A DNA stretch of 64,000 nt. Origin: Microbacterium sp. No. 7. GTDB taxonomy: Bacteria; Actinomycetota; Actinomycetes; Actinomycetales; Microbacteriaceae. The notes beneath the pieces are model-generated. The model made no database searches, was not told the origin of the DNA, and saw only the letters and a list, made by a program, of their open reading frames with translations. The position numbers and the translations under genes were made by a program. The DNA is taken from the NCBI RefSeq assembly GCF_001314225.1, contig NZ_CP012697.1, forward strand, positions 3,348,001-3,412,000. Direction: 5' to 3'. Positions 1-14,706 of this stretch are shown one piece after another. The first letter of the stretch is position 1. Every line of letters begins with the position of its first letter.

Positions 1-688
<688 letters not shown>

Positions 689-699
689 GAAGACGACGT

Positions 700-756
700 T
701 CGACCGCGGCAGAGTGCGGGTCTGAGCGCGCGACACCCGCACTCTGCCGCGGTCGA
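700..756. repeat. Intergenic palindrome, word 1 (22-bp perfect arms)
   Basis: The arms at 700-721 and 735-756 are exact reverse complements (core CCGCGGCAGAGTGCGGGT) around a 13-base loop. There is no T-run on either side. The same word, with one mismatch between its arms and again a 13-base loop, recurs at 20921-20971. It lies between two co-directional genes. Confidence 0.9.
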
Positions 757-785
757 GACCCAGTGGGACGGGTAGGGCGCACGCC

Positions 786-2087
786 GTGTTCGTGACCGGT
801 CGGCTCGCGCTCGCCCTCGCGGTGGGCGTGATCCCCGTCGTCGTCCTGTCGGCGGCGGGCATGCCCGCGTGGGGCGTCGCGGGGCTGTGGACGGCGCTGT
901 GCGCCGTGCTCACGGCGGTCGACGTCGTGCTCGCCGCCGATCCGCGGCGGGTGACCGTCATGCGGCGCCTGCCCGCGCGGGTGCTGCGCTTCGCCCCGGT
1001 CGCCACGACGGTGCTGCTGCGCAACGGGGGCCCGCGTCCCGTGCGCGGCGAGCTGCGGGACGCGTGGCAGCCCACCGCCGGAGCGCCCGCGACGCGGTTC
1101 CGCGTCGACGTGCCGCCCGGCGAGCGCCGCGCGATCGACGTGCCGCTGCGCCCCCGCCGGCGCGGTGAGCTGCGCACGGGCTTCGTCGTGCTGCGCACGC
1201 GCGGGCCGCTGGGGTTCGCGGGGCGCCAGGGCCGCATCGACGCGCCCGGGGCGATCCGCGTGCTGCCGCCGTTCACGGCGCGCCGGCACCTCGCCTCGCG
1301 CCTCGTGCGGCTGCGCGAGCTCGACGGCAGCACGAGCGTGCAGGTGCGCGGCCAGGGCACCGAGTTCGACAGCCTGCGCGAGTACGTGCGCGGCGACGAC
1401 GTGCGCTCGATCGACTGGCGCGCGACGGCGCGGGCCGGAACGACCATGCTGCGCACGTGGCGTCCCGAGCGCGACCGCCACGTCGTGATCGTGATCGACA
1501 CGGGGCGCACGGCCGCGGCGCGCGTCGGCGACGGCGTGCGGATGGATGCCGCGATGGAGGCCGCCCTGCTGCTCGCGGCCCTCGCGCAGCGCGCGGGCGA
1601 CCACGTGCACCTCGTGATGTTCGACCGTGTCGTGCGGGCGCGCGTGACCCGCGTCGACGGGCCGGGCCTGCTGCCGGCGCTCGTCGACGCGATGGCGCCG
1701 GTCGAGCCGCAGCTCATCGACACCGACTGGGATGCCGCGTTCGCGGCCGTGCGCACGCTCACGACGCGGCCGTCGCTCATGGTGCTGCTCACGGCGCAGG
1801 ACGCGCCGGAGACCGCGCGCGGCTTCCTCGCGGCGCTGCCCGCGGCGACGCGACGGTGCCCCGTGCTCGTCGGGAGCGTGACGGACGACGATCCGCCCGC
1901 GCCCGACCGCCTCACGCCCGACGACGTGTACGAGCTCGCGTCGCGCGCCCAGGCCACCCGCGACGCCGAGCGCGTCGGCCGCGCCGTGCGCCGCGCCGGC
2001 GGCGAGGCGATCGCCCGCGGACCCGAGGACCTTCCCCCGGCCATCGCCGACCGCTACCTCACCCTCAAGGCCGCCGCGCGCCTGTAG
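786..2087 (+). CDS. DUF58 domain-containing protein (MoxR partner)
   Basis: A 433-residue protein starting at GTG. Two hydrophobic N-terminal segments (about residues 5-45, LALALAVGVIPVVVLSAAG and the VAGLWTALCAVLTAVDVVLA region) suggest membrane anchoring. The DUF58 signature is clear around residues 195-225 (GTEFDSLREYVRGDDVRSID, then W-R-A-T-A-R), followed by a VWA-like fold (VVIVIDTGRTAAAR). It sits directly downstream of the MoxR gene, a widespread pairing. Its biochemical role is not established for the family; a MoxR-dependent assembly or signalling role is inferred. In related actinobacteria the set usually includes SpoIIM-like and RDD genes, which here lie 6.4 kb further on. Confidence 0.9.
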   Translation: MFVTGRLALALAVGVIPVVVLSAAGMPAWGVAGLWTALCAVLTAVDVVLAADPRRVTVMRRLPARVLRFAPVATTVLLRNGGPRPVRGELRDAWQPTAGAPATRFRVDVPPGERRAIDVPLRPRRRGELRTGFVVLRTRGPLGFAGRQGRIDAPGAIRVLPPFTARRHLASRLVRLRELDGSTSVQVRGQGTEFDSLREYVRGDDVRSIDWRATARAGTTMLRTWRPERDRHVVIVIDTGRTAAARVGDGVRMDAAMEAALLLAALAQRAGDHVHLVMFDRVVRARVTRVDGPGLLPALVDAMAPVEPQLIDTDWDAAFAAVRTLTTRPSLMVLLTAQDAPETARGFLAALPAATRRCPVLVGSVTDDDPPAPDRLTPDDVYELASRAQATRDAERVGRAVRRAGGEAIARGPEDLPPAIADRYLTLKAAARL

Positions 2088-2215
2088 CCGTGCCGGCCGC
2101 GCACGCGGCGCGCACGGCGGTGCGCGGCGTGTCGTGGAGCGCGCGCCGTGCGCCGCGGGGACAATCGGGCGCAACAACGGTACCGAAGAACGATGCCGAA
2201 ACGAGGGAGCACGCC

Positions 2216-3019
2216 ATGTCTCGCAGGTCCTCCGCCGGGCGCACGCCGCCGCCCGCGCCCGTCACGACGACCGCGCCGGAGCCGGTCGCCACCACCGCCC
2301 AGAAGCTGCTCGCCGAAGCGCTCGGGACCTTCCTGCTCGTCTTCGGCGGCGTCGGCACCGCACTGTTCGCGGCGAACTTCGGCGCGAGCGACAACGGCAC
2401 CTCGCTCGGCGTGGGCTTCGTGGGCGTCGCGCTCGCGTTCGGCCTCACGGTCGTCGCGGGCGCCTACGCGTGGGGTCCCATCTCGGGCGGCCACTTCAAC
2501 CCCGCCGTCACGCTCGGCGTCGCCGCCGCGGGCCGGTTCGCGTGGAAGGACACGCCGGGCTACATCGTCGCGCAGATCGTCGGCGGCGCCGTCGCGTCGA
2601 GCCTGCTGTTCCTCATCGGCTCGTTCGGTCCCGCGGGCTGGCTCGACGCCGCGCAGTCCGGCGGCTTCGCGAGCAACGGCTTCGGCGACCTCTCGCCCGG
2701 CGGGTTCGGCCTCGGCGCCGCCGCCGTGATCGAGATCGTGCTGACCGCCGTCTTCCTGTTCGTGATCCTCGGCGTCACGCACGCGCGCCTCGGCACGGCG
2801 TTCGCGGGCCTCGCGATCGGCCTCACGCTGACCCTCATCCACCTCATCTCCATCCCGGTGACCAACACGTCGGTCAACCCGGCGCGCTCTATCGCCGCGG
2901 CGATCTACGGCGGCACGGGACCGCTCGGCCAGCTGTGGGCGTTCATCGTGTTCCCGATCGTGGGCGCACTGATCGCGGGCTTCGTCTACCGCGCCGTCTT
3001 CGAGGCGAAGAAGGCGTAG
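2216..3019 (+). CDS. aqpZ: MIP-family aquaporin (AqpZ-like)
   Basis: A 267-residue inner-membrane channel of the major intrinsic protein family, moving water or small neutral solutes. Both half-helix signatures are present, HFNPAVT in the first half and SVNPARS in the second, with six hydrophobic helices starting around residue 28 (KLLAEALGTFLLVFGGVGTA). A Pro/Thr-rich stretch of about 25 residues precedes the first helix. The chosen ATG follows GAGGGAG at normal spacing; the open frame extends much further upstream, but that part shows no channel similarity. A strong terminator hairpin follows 8 bases after the stop. Water channel is more likely than glycerol facilitator (SVNPAR rather than the glycerol-type D after NPA), but specificity is inferred. 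Confidence 0.92.
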   Translation: MSRRSSAGRTPPPAPVTTTAPEPVATTAQKLLAEALGTFLLVFGGVGTALFAANFGASDNGTSLGVGFVGVALAFGLTVVAGAYAWGPISGGHFNPAVTLGVAAAGRFAWKDTPGYIVAQIVGGAVASSLLFLIGSFGPAGWLDAAQSGGFASNGFGDLSPGGFGLGAAAVIEIVLTAVFLFVILGVTHARLGTAFAGLAIGLTLTLIHLISIPVTNTSVNPARSIAAAIYGGTGPLGQLWAFIVFPIVGALIAGFVYRAVFEAKKA

Positions 3020-3027
3020 GCGCCGCA

Positions 3028-3076
3028 CACGCTGAAGGCCCGCTCCCCCAAGACGAGGAAGCGGGCCTTCAGCGTG
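3028..3076 (+). terminator. Strong hairpin after aqpZ
   Basis: The arms CACGCTGAAGGCCCGCT (3028-3044) and AGCGGGCCTTCAGCGTG (3060-3076) pair perfectly around a 15-base loop. The hairpin lies 8 bases after the aqpZ stop codon. A near-copy with CAGAAGGCCCGCT/AGCGGGCCTTCTG stems lies at 3297-3342, as part of a larger duplication. Confidence 0.85.
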
Positions 3077-3542
3077 TCTACGGCCGATGCCGACGCGCCC
3101 TGCACCCCCGCCGGATGCCGGCGCGCTTTCACCCCCGCTGGTCGAGTGCTCGCGGCGGAGCCGCGAGTGTATCGAGACCCATGTAACGGACCGCTACACG
3201 GGTCTCGATACGCGCGCTCCGCGCGCTACTCGACCAGCGGAGTTGAAGCTCTCGCACCACCCGGCCGGCGAGGCCAGGGCTCAGGCACCGCGGAGACGCA
3301 GAAGGCCCGCTCCCCCGAGGCGAGAAAGCGGGCCTTCTGTGTGTCTGCGCCGGATGCCGGCGCGCTTTCACCCCCCGCCGGATGCCGGCGTGCTTTGACC
3401 CCGCTGGTCGAGTGCTCGCGGCAAAGCCGCGAGTGTATCGAGACCCGTGTAACGGACCGCTACACGGGTCTCGATACGCGCGCTCCGCGCGCTACTCGAC
3501 CAGCGGGGTTGAGGCAAGGCTCCCCCGCCACCCGGCCGGGCC

Positions 3543-3545
<3 letters not shown>
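3028..3545. repeat. Diverged tandem duplication, two units of about 269 bp
   Basis: Unit 1 starts at 3028 and unit 2 at 3297. Each holds, in order, a GAAGGCCCGCT...AGCGGGCCTTC hairpin, one or two copies of CCGGATGCCGGCG, a 100-bp palindrome (3136-3235 and 3404-3503) bounded by CTGGTCGAGT and ACTCGACCAG, and a CACCCGGCCGG tail. The palindrome contains nested inverted repeats such as GCTCGCGG...CCGCGAG, TATCGAGACC/GGTCTCGATA and GTA...TAC around ACGGACCGC. No gene is visible. This fills the whole aqpZ-katG gap; both genes point towards it, so it may also terminate katG. Confidence 0.9.
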
Positions 3546-8293
<4,748 letters not shown>

Positions 8294-8528
8294 GTCGTCC
8301 TTTCGTCCGATTGTGAGGGCGTACTCGCCCGGACCTTGACCCCGGATCTTGGACGCGATGTCATTTCAGCTATGCCGCTTCCGTGAGCGTAGCGGACGCG
8401 TGATCTCCAGGTACCGCGCCGAAGGAGGCGACACCGATCACCGCACCCATCCCGCGAGACTCCGCACCAGGATCTTGACCCCCGACCCCGACGACCAGCC
8501 GAACGGCGTTGAGCCTCACCCCGCGCCG

Positions 8529-9524
8529 CTATCCGGCGACGAGACGCTGCGCGCCCGCCTCGTACTCCGTGAGGTCGCCCGTCTCCCCCGCTCGCGCGGC
8601 GCGGCGGCCGACGACGAGCATGTAGAACAGGAAGACGCCGAGCGCGAGCGTGCCGATGCCGATCTTCAGCGCCCACGGCCACGGCTGGCGCGTGACGAAC
8701 CCCTCGACCAGGCCCGACAGCGCGAGCGCGAGCACGAGGCCGATCACGACCGTCGCGAGCGAGCGGCCTGCGGCGGCGAGCGCCTCCCCGCGGCTGCGGG
8801 GACCGGGGACGACCCAGGCCCAGAAGATGTGCAGGCCCGCCGCCGCCGCGACGAAGATCGCCGTCAGCTCGAGCTGGCCGTGCGGGGCGATGTGCAGCAG
8901 GAACTGATCGCCGCGGTCATAGGCGAACATGACCGCGGCGGCCGTGCCGAGGCCCGTCGCGTTCTGCATGACGACCATGACCGGCCAGAACCCCGTGATG
9001 CCGAACATGATGCACTGCGCGGCGATCCAGGCGTTGTTCGTCCACACCATCGTCGCGAACACGCCCTCGGCGTGCTCGCTGTAGTACTGGGTGAAGTCCT
9101 CCTCGGCGTACTGCGCGAGCTGCGCCTCGCTGCCGAGCGCCGCGATCGCCGCGGGGTCGCGGGCGATCCACACGGCGACGAGCGCGCCGATCGCGAAGAA
9201 CGCCACGGCCACGGCGAGGGTCGTCCAGCGCAGGCGGTAGAGCGCCGCGGGCAGCTGGTGCACGAAGAAGCGCGGCAGCTGCCGCAGCATGTTGTCGGGC
9301 GTGCCGGTCAGCCGCAGGCGCGCCCGCGCGATGAGCGTGGACAGGTGGTCGCCCCAGGCGCTGCGCCCCGCCGACGTCTTGATGTCGGCCAGGTCGGCGG
9401 ACGCCGCGCGATACCGTTCCACGAGCTCGTCGACCTCGACGCCAGTGAGCCGCCGCGTGCGGCCCAGCTCGTCGAGCCGCGACCACTCGTGCTCCCGGGC
9501 GGCCGAGAGCGCGTCGAGGTCCAT
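8529..9524 (-). CDS. SpoIIM-like (DUF95) integral membrane protein
   Basis: About 331 residues from the ATG chosen here; a GTG three codons upstream is possible. The N-terminal helical region carries ADLADIKT, typical of the stage II sporulation protein M superfamily. Five or six membrane segments follow (LAVAVAFFAIGALVAVWIA, AAQCIMFGITGFWPVMVVM, LTAIFVAAAAGLHIFWAWV, and others) with the conserved GQLELTAIF region. A -10 TACAGT ends exactly 7 bases before the ATG and no ribosome-binding site is visible, suggesting a leaderless mRNA. It is divergent from the RDD gene with only 16 bases between starts. Such proteins occur widely in non-sporulating actinobacteria; the function is unknown. Confidence 0.88.
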   Translation of the reverse strand: MDLDALSAAREHEWSRLDELGRTRRLTGVEVDELVERYRAASADLADIKTSAGRSAWGDHLSTLIARARLRLTGTPDNMLRQLPRFFVHQLPAALYRLRWTTLAVAVAFFAIGALVAVWIARDPAAIAALGSEAQLAQYAEEDFTQYYSEHAEGVFATMVWTNNAWIAAQCIMFGITGFWPVMVVMQNATGLGTAAAVMFAYDRGDQFLLHIAPHGQLELTAIFVAAAAGLHIFWAWVVPGPRSRGEALAAAGRSLATVVIGLVLALALSGLVEGFVTRQPWPWALKIGIGTLALGVFLFYMLVVGRRAARAGETGDLTEYEAGAQRLVAG

Positions 9525-9540
9525 GTGATTCACTGTATCC

Positions 9541-10371
9541 GTGTCCGCCGTGCCCCAGCTTGTCGAGATCGATCAGGACGAGGTGCTCACGGGCGAGGCC
9601 GTCGCCCTCGACGTGCAGCCGCTCGGCCTGTTCCTGCGCGCGCTCGGGGCGCTCATCGACGTCGTCGCGTCGGCGATCCTGCTCGTCGTGTTCTGGATCG
9701 TCGTGAGCTGGGTCGCCGGGGTCACGATCATGGCGCTCGCGCCCGCGCTGCTGATCGGCTCGATCGTCGTCGTGCTCGTCGTCCTGCCGGCCGCCGTCGA
9801 GACCGCGACGCGGGGACGCAGCCTCGGCAAGCTCGCGGTGGGCGGCCGCATCGTGCGCGCCGACGGCGGCGCCGCCGGGTTCCGGCACGCGCTCATCCGG
9901 TCGCTCGCGGGCGTGCTGGAGGTCTGGTTCACGCTCGGCGCCGTCGCCGGCATCGTCGGCGCGTTCACGCCGCGGGCGCAACGGCTCGGCGACCTGCTCG
10001 CGGGGACCTACAGCGAGCGCACGCGCCCGCCGCGTCTGCCCGCCCCCGCGCCGGGCGTGCCCCCCGTGCTCGCCGCATGGGCGCAGATCGCCGACGTCGC
10101 GCGGCTGCCCGACCGCATCGCCCGTCGCGCCGCCCAGTTCGTGCGCGGCGCCGACGCGCTCGCCCCCGCCGCGCGCATGCGGCTCGCCGCGACGCTCGCC
10201 GACGACATGCGGCCGTTCGTCGCGCCCCTGCCGCCGTGCGACCCCGAGACGCTCGTGCGCGCCGTCGTCGCCGTGCGCCGCGACCGCGAGTACGCCGCGC
10301 TGCAGGGCCAGAACGAGCGCGTCGCCCGCCTCACCGCCGGTGACGACACCCGCGCGCTGCCGCCGCGCTGA
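9541..10371 (+). CDS. RDD-family membrane protein
   Basis: A 276-residue protein starting at GTG. The RDD domain spans residues about 25-160: the first helix contains LGLFLRALGALIDVVASAILL with the Arg-Asp pair, followed by two more hydrophobic segments and TRGRSLGKLAVGGRIV, a standard RDD motif. The roughly 115-residue C-terminal tail is Arg/Ala/Pro-rich and soluble. It is divergent from the SpoIIM-like gene, and RDD proteins commonly travel with SpoIIM, MoxR and DUF58 genes. Its function is unknown. The start is only 16 bases from the divergent ATG, so the two promoters must interleave. Confidence 0.88.
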   Translation: MSAVPQLVEIDQDEVLTGEAVALDVQPLGLFLRALGALIDVVASAILLVVFWIVVSWVAGVTIMALAPALLIGSIVVVLVVLPAAVETATRGRSLGKLAVGGRIVRADGGAAGFRHALIRSLAGVLEVWFTLGAVAGIVGAFTPRAQRLGDLLAGTYSERTRPPRLPAPAPGVPPVLAAWAQIADVARLPDRIARRAAQFVRGADALAPAARMRLAATLADDMRPFVAPLPPCDPETLVRAVVAVRRDREYAALQGQNERVARLTAGDDTRALPPR

Positions 10372-10383
10372 GCCGCGCGCCCC

Positions 10384-10549
10384 GGCATCCGGCCGGGCCC
10401 ATCGGATCCGTCCAGGCCGCCGGCATCCGGCCGGGCCTGCACCGGCATCCGCCCGGCGACCGCCCGGCCCCGATGCCGTTCACAACTCAGGAAGAACGGC
10501 CGCCGGGCGGCCGATCCGCCCCTCCCGGCGCGGAGTCTCCTGAATTGTG
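10384..10549. repeat. Triplicated GC-rich word plus intergenic palindrome (word 2)
   Basis: A motif CCGGCATCCGGCCGGGCC or close variant occurs three times between 10384 and 10456. It is followed by an inverted repeat with arms CACAACTCAGGA (10481-10492) and TCCTGAATTGTG (10538-10549), one mismatch and a 45-base loop. The element lies between the convergent RDD and DUF853 genes and may terminate both, but no T-run is present. Confidence 0.75.
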
Positions 10550-10587
10550 CAACCCCGTCGGGCGGGGCGGCACGTCGGGCCGGCGCG

Positions 10588-12579
10588 TCAGCGGCGGCGG
10601 CCGGTGCCGAAGACGCCGCGGATGACCGTGTTCAGCACGGTCTGCGTGGCCTTCGAGCCGAGCAGGTCTTCGAGCGGGCTCTTCGCCGGGGAGCGCGACG
10701 TGCGGGTGCGCCCGCCTCCGGCGGCCTTGAGCAGCCGGTCGTACTCCTTCTGGCGCTCGCGCGCCTCCCTGTCGAGCTGCTTCTGGATCGCCGCCTGCTG
10801 CTTCGCGAGCTCGGCCTCGACCTTCGCCTTCTCGGCGGCGGCCTGCGCCGCGGCGTCGGCGGCGGCCGCGGCATCCATCTTCGCGGTCAGGATCTCGCGC
10901 GCCGACTCGCGGTCGATGGGCGTGCCGTAGGACGCCAGCAGAGGGGATGCCGCGACGAGGCGCTCCACTTCGGCCTCCGGCGCGGGCGACATGAGCCCCT
11001 GCGGCGCCCGCAGCCGGGTCCACGCGACCGGCGTGGGCGCGCCCTTCTCGCTCATGACGGTGACGATCGCCTCGCCCGTGCCGAGCTCCTGCAGCACCCG
11101 CTCGAGGTCGTATCCGCTCGTCGGGTACGTGCCGACGGCCTGCCGCAGCGCCTTCGCGTCGTCGGGGGTGAAGGCGCGCAGCGCGTGCTGCACGCGCGAG
11201 CCGAGCTGGCCGAGCACGTCGGCGGGCAGGTCCTTGGGGTTCTGCGTGACGAAGAACACGCCCACCCCCTTCGAGCGGATGAGCCGCACCGTCTGCACGA
11301 TCGACGCCAGGAAGGCCTTGGACGCGTCGCGGAACAGCAGGTGCGCCTCGTCGAAGAAGAACACGAGCTTCGGCCTGTCGGCATCGCCGACCTCGGGCAG
11401 CGTCTCGAACAGTTCCGCGAGCAGGTACATCAGGAAGGTCGAGAACAGCTCCGGCCGGTCGATGACGCCCGGCACCTCCAGCAGACTGATGACGCCGCGC
11501 CCGTCGGGGGCGAGCCGCAGGAAGTCGCGCACGTCGAACTCGGGCTCGCCGAAGAACACGTCGGCGCCGCCGTCGGCGAAGGTGATGAGCTCGCGCAGGA
11601 TGACGCCGGCGGTCGCCGCCGACAGGCCGCCCAGTCCCTTGAGCTCGGGCTTGCCCTCGTCGCTCGTGAGGTACGTGAGCACGGCGCGCAGGTCGGAGAG
11701 GTCGACGAGCGCGAGACCGTGCGCATCGGCGTAGTGGAAGACGAGCCCGAGGCTCGACTCCTGCGTCTGGTTGAGGCCGAGCACCTTGCTGAGCAGCAGC
11801 GGCCCGAAGCCCGACACCGTCGCGCGCACGGGCACGCCGCGTCCGACGCCGCCGAGCGCGAGGAACTCGGTCGCCGAGGCCTGCGGCCGCCACGGCTGCC
11901 CGATGCCGTCGGTGCGCTGCCGCAGCTTCTCGCTCGGCTCGCCCGGCACCGCGACGCCCGTCAGGTCGCCCTTGACGTCGGCCGCGAACACGGGCACGCC
12001 GTGCGCGGCGAGCTGCTCGGCGAGCACCTGCAGCGTGCGCGTCTTGCCCGTGCCGGTCGCGCCCGCGACGAGCCCGTGCCGGTTGGTCATGGCGAGCGGG
12101 ATGCGCACCTGCGCCTCGGGCACCGGCTCGCCGTTGACGAGCGCGCCGAGCTCGAGCGCCGCGTGCTCGAACGCGTAGCCCCGCGCGATCGTGGCGACCT
12201 GGTGCGCCGTGAGCGGGCCGGCGTTCACGGCATCCGTCCGCGCCGTCTCGGCCGGAGCAGAAGTTTCCGGAACAGGAGTTTCCGGGACCGGAGCTCCGGG
12301 AACAGGAGATCCGGCTGAGACAGCCGGCTCGGGCGGCAGATCGTCCCGTTCCGACGGAGCGGGCGGGGTGGATGCCGCGGGACCCGCGGCGGCGGCGCGG
12401 GCGGCCTCGGCTTCCGCGGCGGCGAGCGCCGCACGGGCCTGCGCGAGGGCGAGGGCCGCCTCGGCGGCCTCGGCCTCGGCGCGCAGACGCACCAGCTCGG
12501 CCGCGGCGACGGATGCCGCGGAATCGGGCGCAGCGGCGGCGGGCGGCTCGGGAACGGCGGGCGGCTCGGGCGCGGTCAT
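10588..12579 (-). CDS. HerA-like ATPase with DUF853 domain
   Basis: A 663-residue protein. Residues 1-130 are an Ala/Glu-rich predicted coiled coil followed by a Pro/Ser/Thr linker containing VPETPVPETSAP. The ATPase core follows, with Walker A GATGTGKTRT and Walker B KLVFFFDEAHLLF, matching the HerA/FtsK-like bipartite helicase family (DUF853, E. coli YjgR type). Near the C-terminus is a second Ala/Glu/Lys-rich coiled coil, then an Arg/Ser-rich tail. The start lies 10 bases after the PAP2 stop, so the two genes are probably co-transcribed. The DNA substrate and role are not established; neither a nuclease partner such as NurA nor a phage module is nearby. Confidence 0.9.
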   Translation of the reverse strand: MTAPEPPAVPEPPAAAAPDSAASVAAAELVRLRAEAEAAEAALALAQARAALAAAEAEAARAAAAGPAASTPPAPSERDDLPPEPAVSAGSPVPGAPVPETPVPETSAPAETARTDAVNAGPLTAHQVATIARGYAFEHAALELGALVNGEPVPEAQVRIPLAMTNRHGLVAGATGTGKTRTLQVLAEQLAAHGVPVFAADVKGDLTGVAVPGEPSEKLRQRTDGIGQPWRPQASATEFLALGGVGRGVPVRATVSGFGPLLLSKVLGLNQTQESSLGLVFHYADAHGLALVDLSDLRAVLTYLTSDEGKPELKGLGGLSAATAGVILRELITFADGGADVFFGEPEFDVRDFLRLAPDGRGVISLLEVPGVIDRPELFSTFLMYLLAELFETLPEVGDADRPKLVFFFDEAHLLFRDASKAFLASIVQTVRLIRSKGVGVFFVTQNPKDLPADVLGQLGSRVQHALRAFTPDDAKALRQAVGTYPTSGYDLERVLQELGTGEAIVTVMSEKGAPTPVAWTRLRAPQGLMSPAPEAEVERLVAASPLLASYGTPIDRESAREILTAKMDAAAAADAAAQAAAEKAKVEAELAKQQAAIQKQLDREARERQKEYDRLLKAAGGGRTRTSRSPAKSPLEDLLGSKATQTVLNTVIRGVFGTGRRR

Positions 12580-12589
12580 GGCGCTCAGC

Positions 12590-13210
12590 CTAGCGACGCC
12601 GCCGCAGCGGCGCCGCGAACACGGCCGCGACGAGCAGCGCGGCGCCCGTCCCGACGAGCACGCCGCCGATCGTGTCGGTGAGCCAGTGCGCGTGCACCTG
12701 CGTGCGGGCGAACGCCATGAGCGCCGTCCAGGCGATGCCGACGACGGCGACCCACAGCCTCGAGAAGAGCACGATCGCGACGACCGCGACCGTCGCCGCA
12801 TTGGCCGTGTGCCCCGACGGGAACGACCCGAAGTCGGAGATCACGAACATGTCCTCCGGGCGGGCGCGGCCGAAGACGTTCTTCAGCACCTGCACGACGA
12901 GGGCGCTCACGACGGATGCCACGACGAAGAACCCCGCCGCCCACGGCCGCCGGGCGGCGAGCAGCGCCGCCGTGATCACCGCCGGCACGAGCAGCACGCC
13001 GACCCAGCCGCCGCCGATCCCGTCCAGCGCGAGCGAGACGGGCACGAGCCCCGGGGCGAGGGAGCCGACGGTCGTGTCCCACCAGCGGTCGAGGGGCGGG
13101 GCGTCCGTGCCCGCGACGATCGCGCCCAGCACGGCTCCGGCGACCAGCAGCGCGACGCCCACGACGCCGAGGCGCAGCCCGCGCTCGACGTCGGCCTCGG
13201 CGATGCTCAT
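12590..13210 (-). CDS. PAP2-family membrane phosphatase
   Basis: A 206-residue integral membrane protein with about five or six helices. The three PAP2 active-site motifs are complete: K110-x6-R117-P118 (KNVFGRARP), P131-S-G-H134 (PSGHTA), and R169-x5-H175-x3-D179 (RTQVHAHWLTD). It should hydrolyse a lipid phosphate or diphosphate (undecaprenyl-PP, phosphatidic acid or similar) at the outer membrane face. It is followed after 10 bases by the DUF853 ATPase gene. Substrate specificity cannot be read from the sequence. Confidence 0.93.
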   Translation of the reverse strand: MSIAEADVERGLRLGVVGVALLVAGAVLGAIVAGTDAPPLDRWWDTTVGSLAPGLVPVSLALDGIGGGWVGVLLVPAVITAALLAARRPWAAGFFVVASVVSALVVQVLKNVFGRARPEDMFVISDFGSFPSGHTANAATVAVVAIVLFSRLWVAVVGIAWTALMAFARTQVHAHWLTDTIGGVLVGTGAALLVAAVFAAPLRRRR

Positions 13211-13235
13211 CGCATCATTGTGGCGCGACGCGCGA

Positions 13236-14627
13236 TCACGGGGTGAGCTTCTCGACCGTGCGGGGCCGCACGACGAGCCACAGCGAGAGCGCGCCGACGA
13301 CCGCGCATCCCATCATCACGATCGCCATCGTGGTCGCGGTGATCGCGGCGCCGCCCGAGATCCATCCCGCGAGCGGCGTGATGAGCCCCGCGACGCCGCT
13401 GTTGACGGCGCCGAGCACGCTCGCGGCGGTGCCCGCGGCGTTGCCATGGCGGTCGAGCGCGAGCACCTGCACGCACGGGAACGTGAACCCGGCCGCCGTC
13501 ATGAACACGAACAGCGGCACGATCGTGCCCCACAGGCCGAGGCTCAGCTGGTCGGCGGCGATGATGCCGCCCGAGGCGAGGATGAGCACCGCGGTCGACC
13601 AGGCGAGCACCCACTGCGGGCCGAACCGCGCGGCGAGGCGCGCCGCGACCTGGATGCCGATCACGAGGCCGATCGAGTTGGCGGCGAACAGCATGCCGTA
13701 CTGCTGCGCGTCGAACCCGTACGTCTCCTGGAACAGGAACGAGGAGGCCGACAGATACGAGAACAGCCCGCTGAACGTCGTGCCGCCGATCACGAGCACG
13801 CCCAGGAAGACGCGGTCGCCGAACACGCTCGCGTAGCGCTGCAGCACCGTCGTGCTTCCGCGCTCCTGGCGGCGCGCGGGCGGCAGCGTCTCGCGCACGA
13901 GCACGATCGAGGCGACGAGCATCACCACGCCGTACACGGCGAGCACCACGAAGATGCCGCGCCACGGCATGACGAGCAGCAGCTGCGAGCCGATGAGCGG
14001 CGCGACCACGGGCGCGACGCCCGACACGAGCGCGAGACGGCTCAGCATGACCACGAGCCGGCGTCCGCCGAACAGGTCGCGCACGATCGCCATCGCCACG
14101 ACGCTGCCCGCGGCGGCGCCCATGCCCATGACGACGCGCGAGACGCCGAGCAGGATCAGCTCCGGCGCGAGCGCCGCGGCGATGCTCGCGAGCACGTGCA
14201 GCGCCGTCACGACGAGCAGCGGCACGCGACGGCCCACCTTGTCGCTGAGCGGTCCCACGATGAGCTGCCCGAGGGCGAAGCCGATCATCGTGCCCGTCAG
14301 GGTGAGCTGGATCGCCGCCGCGGTCGTGTCGAAGTCGCGCTGCAGCAGCGGGAACGCCGGCAGGTACAGATCGATCGTGAACGGGCCGAGCGCCGTGAGC
14401 GCACCGAGCAGCAGCACGAGCACGACGCGGCGGGGCGTCGGCATCGCATCGCCGGGGTGCAGCACGACGGGCGCCGTCGCGGGGTCGGCGCCGAGGGTGC
14501 GGATGGCGCCCGTGGCACGCGGTTCCTGCGTGGGGATGGAGGCGGTGTCGTACAACGGAGTCCCAGGGGGTGAGAGGGCGGACGCGCGGGCGCGAGAGAC
14601 GGTCGCGAAACGATTCGCGCGCTCCAT
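13236..14627 (-). CDS. Bcr/CflA-type (DHA1) drug efflux MFS transporter
   Basis: About 463 residues from the ATG chosen here, with 12 predicted helices beginning at VVLVLLLGALTALGPFTIDL. The motif DLYLPAFPLL in helix 1 and the loop 2-3 motif GPLSDKVGRR are typical of the Bcr/CflA proton antiporter family. The start is uncertain. A -10-like TATCAT sits just before the ATG, so translation might instead begin at a TTG (LYDTAS...) or at the later ATG (MPTPRR), which would give a normal-length protein of about 400 residues. The extra 60 N-terminal residues have no helix. It is convergent with nothing and lies 25 bases from the PAP2 gene. Confidence 0.88.
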   Translation of the reverse strand: MERANRFATVSRARASALSPPGTPLYDTASIPTQEPRATGAIRTLGADPATAPVVLHPGDAMPTPRRVVLVLLLGALTALGPFTIDLYLPAFPLLQRDFDTTAAAIQLTLTGTMIGFALGQLIVGPLSDKVGRRVPLLVVTALHVLASIAAALAPELILLGVSRVVMGMGAAAGSVVAMAIVRDLFGGRRLVVMLSRLALVSGVAPVVAPLIGSQLLLVMPWRGIFVVLAVYGVVMLVASIVLVRETLPPARRQERGSTTVLQRYASVFGDRVFLGVLVIGGTTFSGLFSYLSASSFLFQETYGFDAQQYGMLFAANSIGLVIGIQVAARLAARFGPQWVLAWSTAVLILASGGIIAADQLSLGLWGTIVPLFVFMTAAGFTFPCVQVLALDRHGNAAGTAASVLGAVNSGVAGLITPLAGWISGGAAITATTMAIVMMGCAVVGALSLWLVVRPRTVEKLTP

Positions 14628-14706
14628 CGATGATAGCCCCTCCCGGTGACGCGGGGCTGAGCGCGCGGACCCCGGGACCGAACGCACGGAAAGAACGCAC
14701 GAAAAA

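Noticed and set aside
8529..9524. Evidence of sporulation from the SpoIIM-like protein
   Set aside because: The DUF95/SpoIIM superfamily is widespread in non-sporulating actinobacteria and no other sporulation gene is present.
10588..12579. HerA-NurA-type antiphage or DNA-end resection system
   Set aside because: No nuclease or sirtuin partner flanks the DUF853 ATPase; its operon partner is a PAP2 phosphatase.
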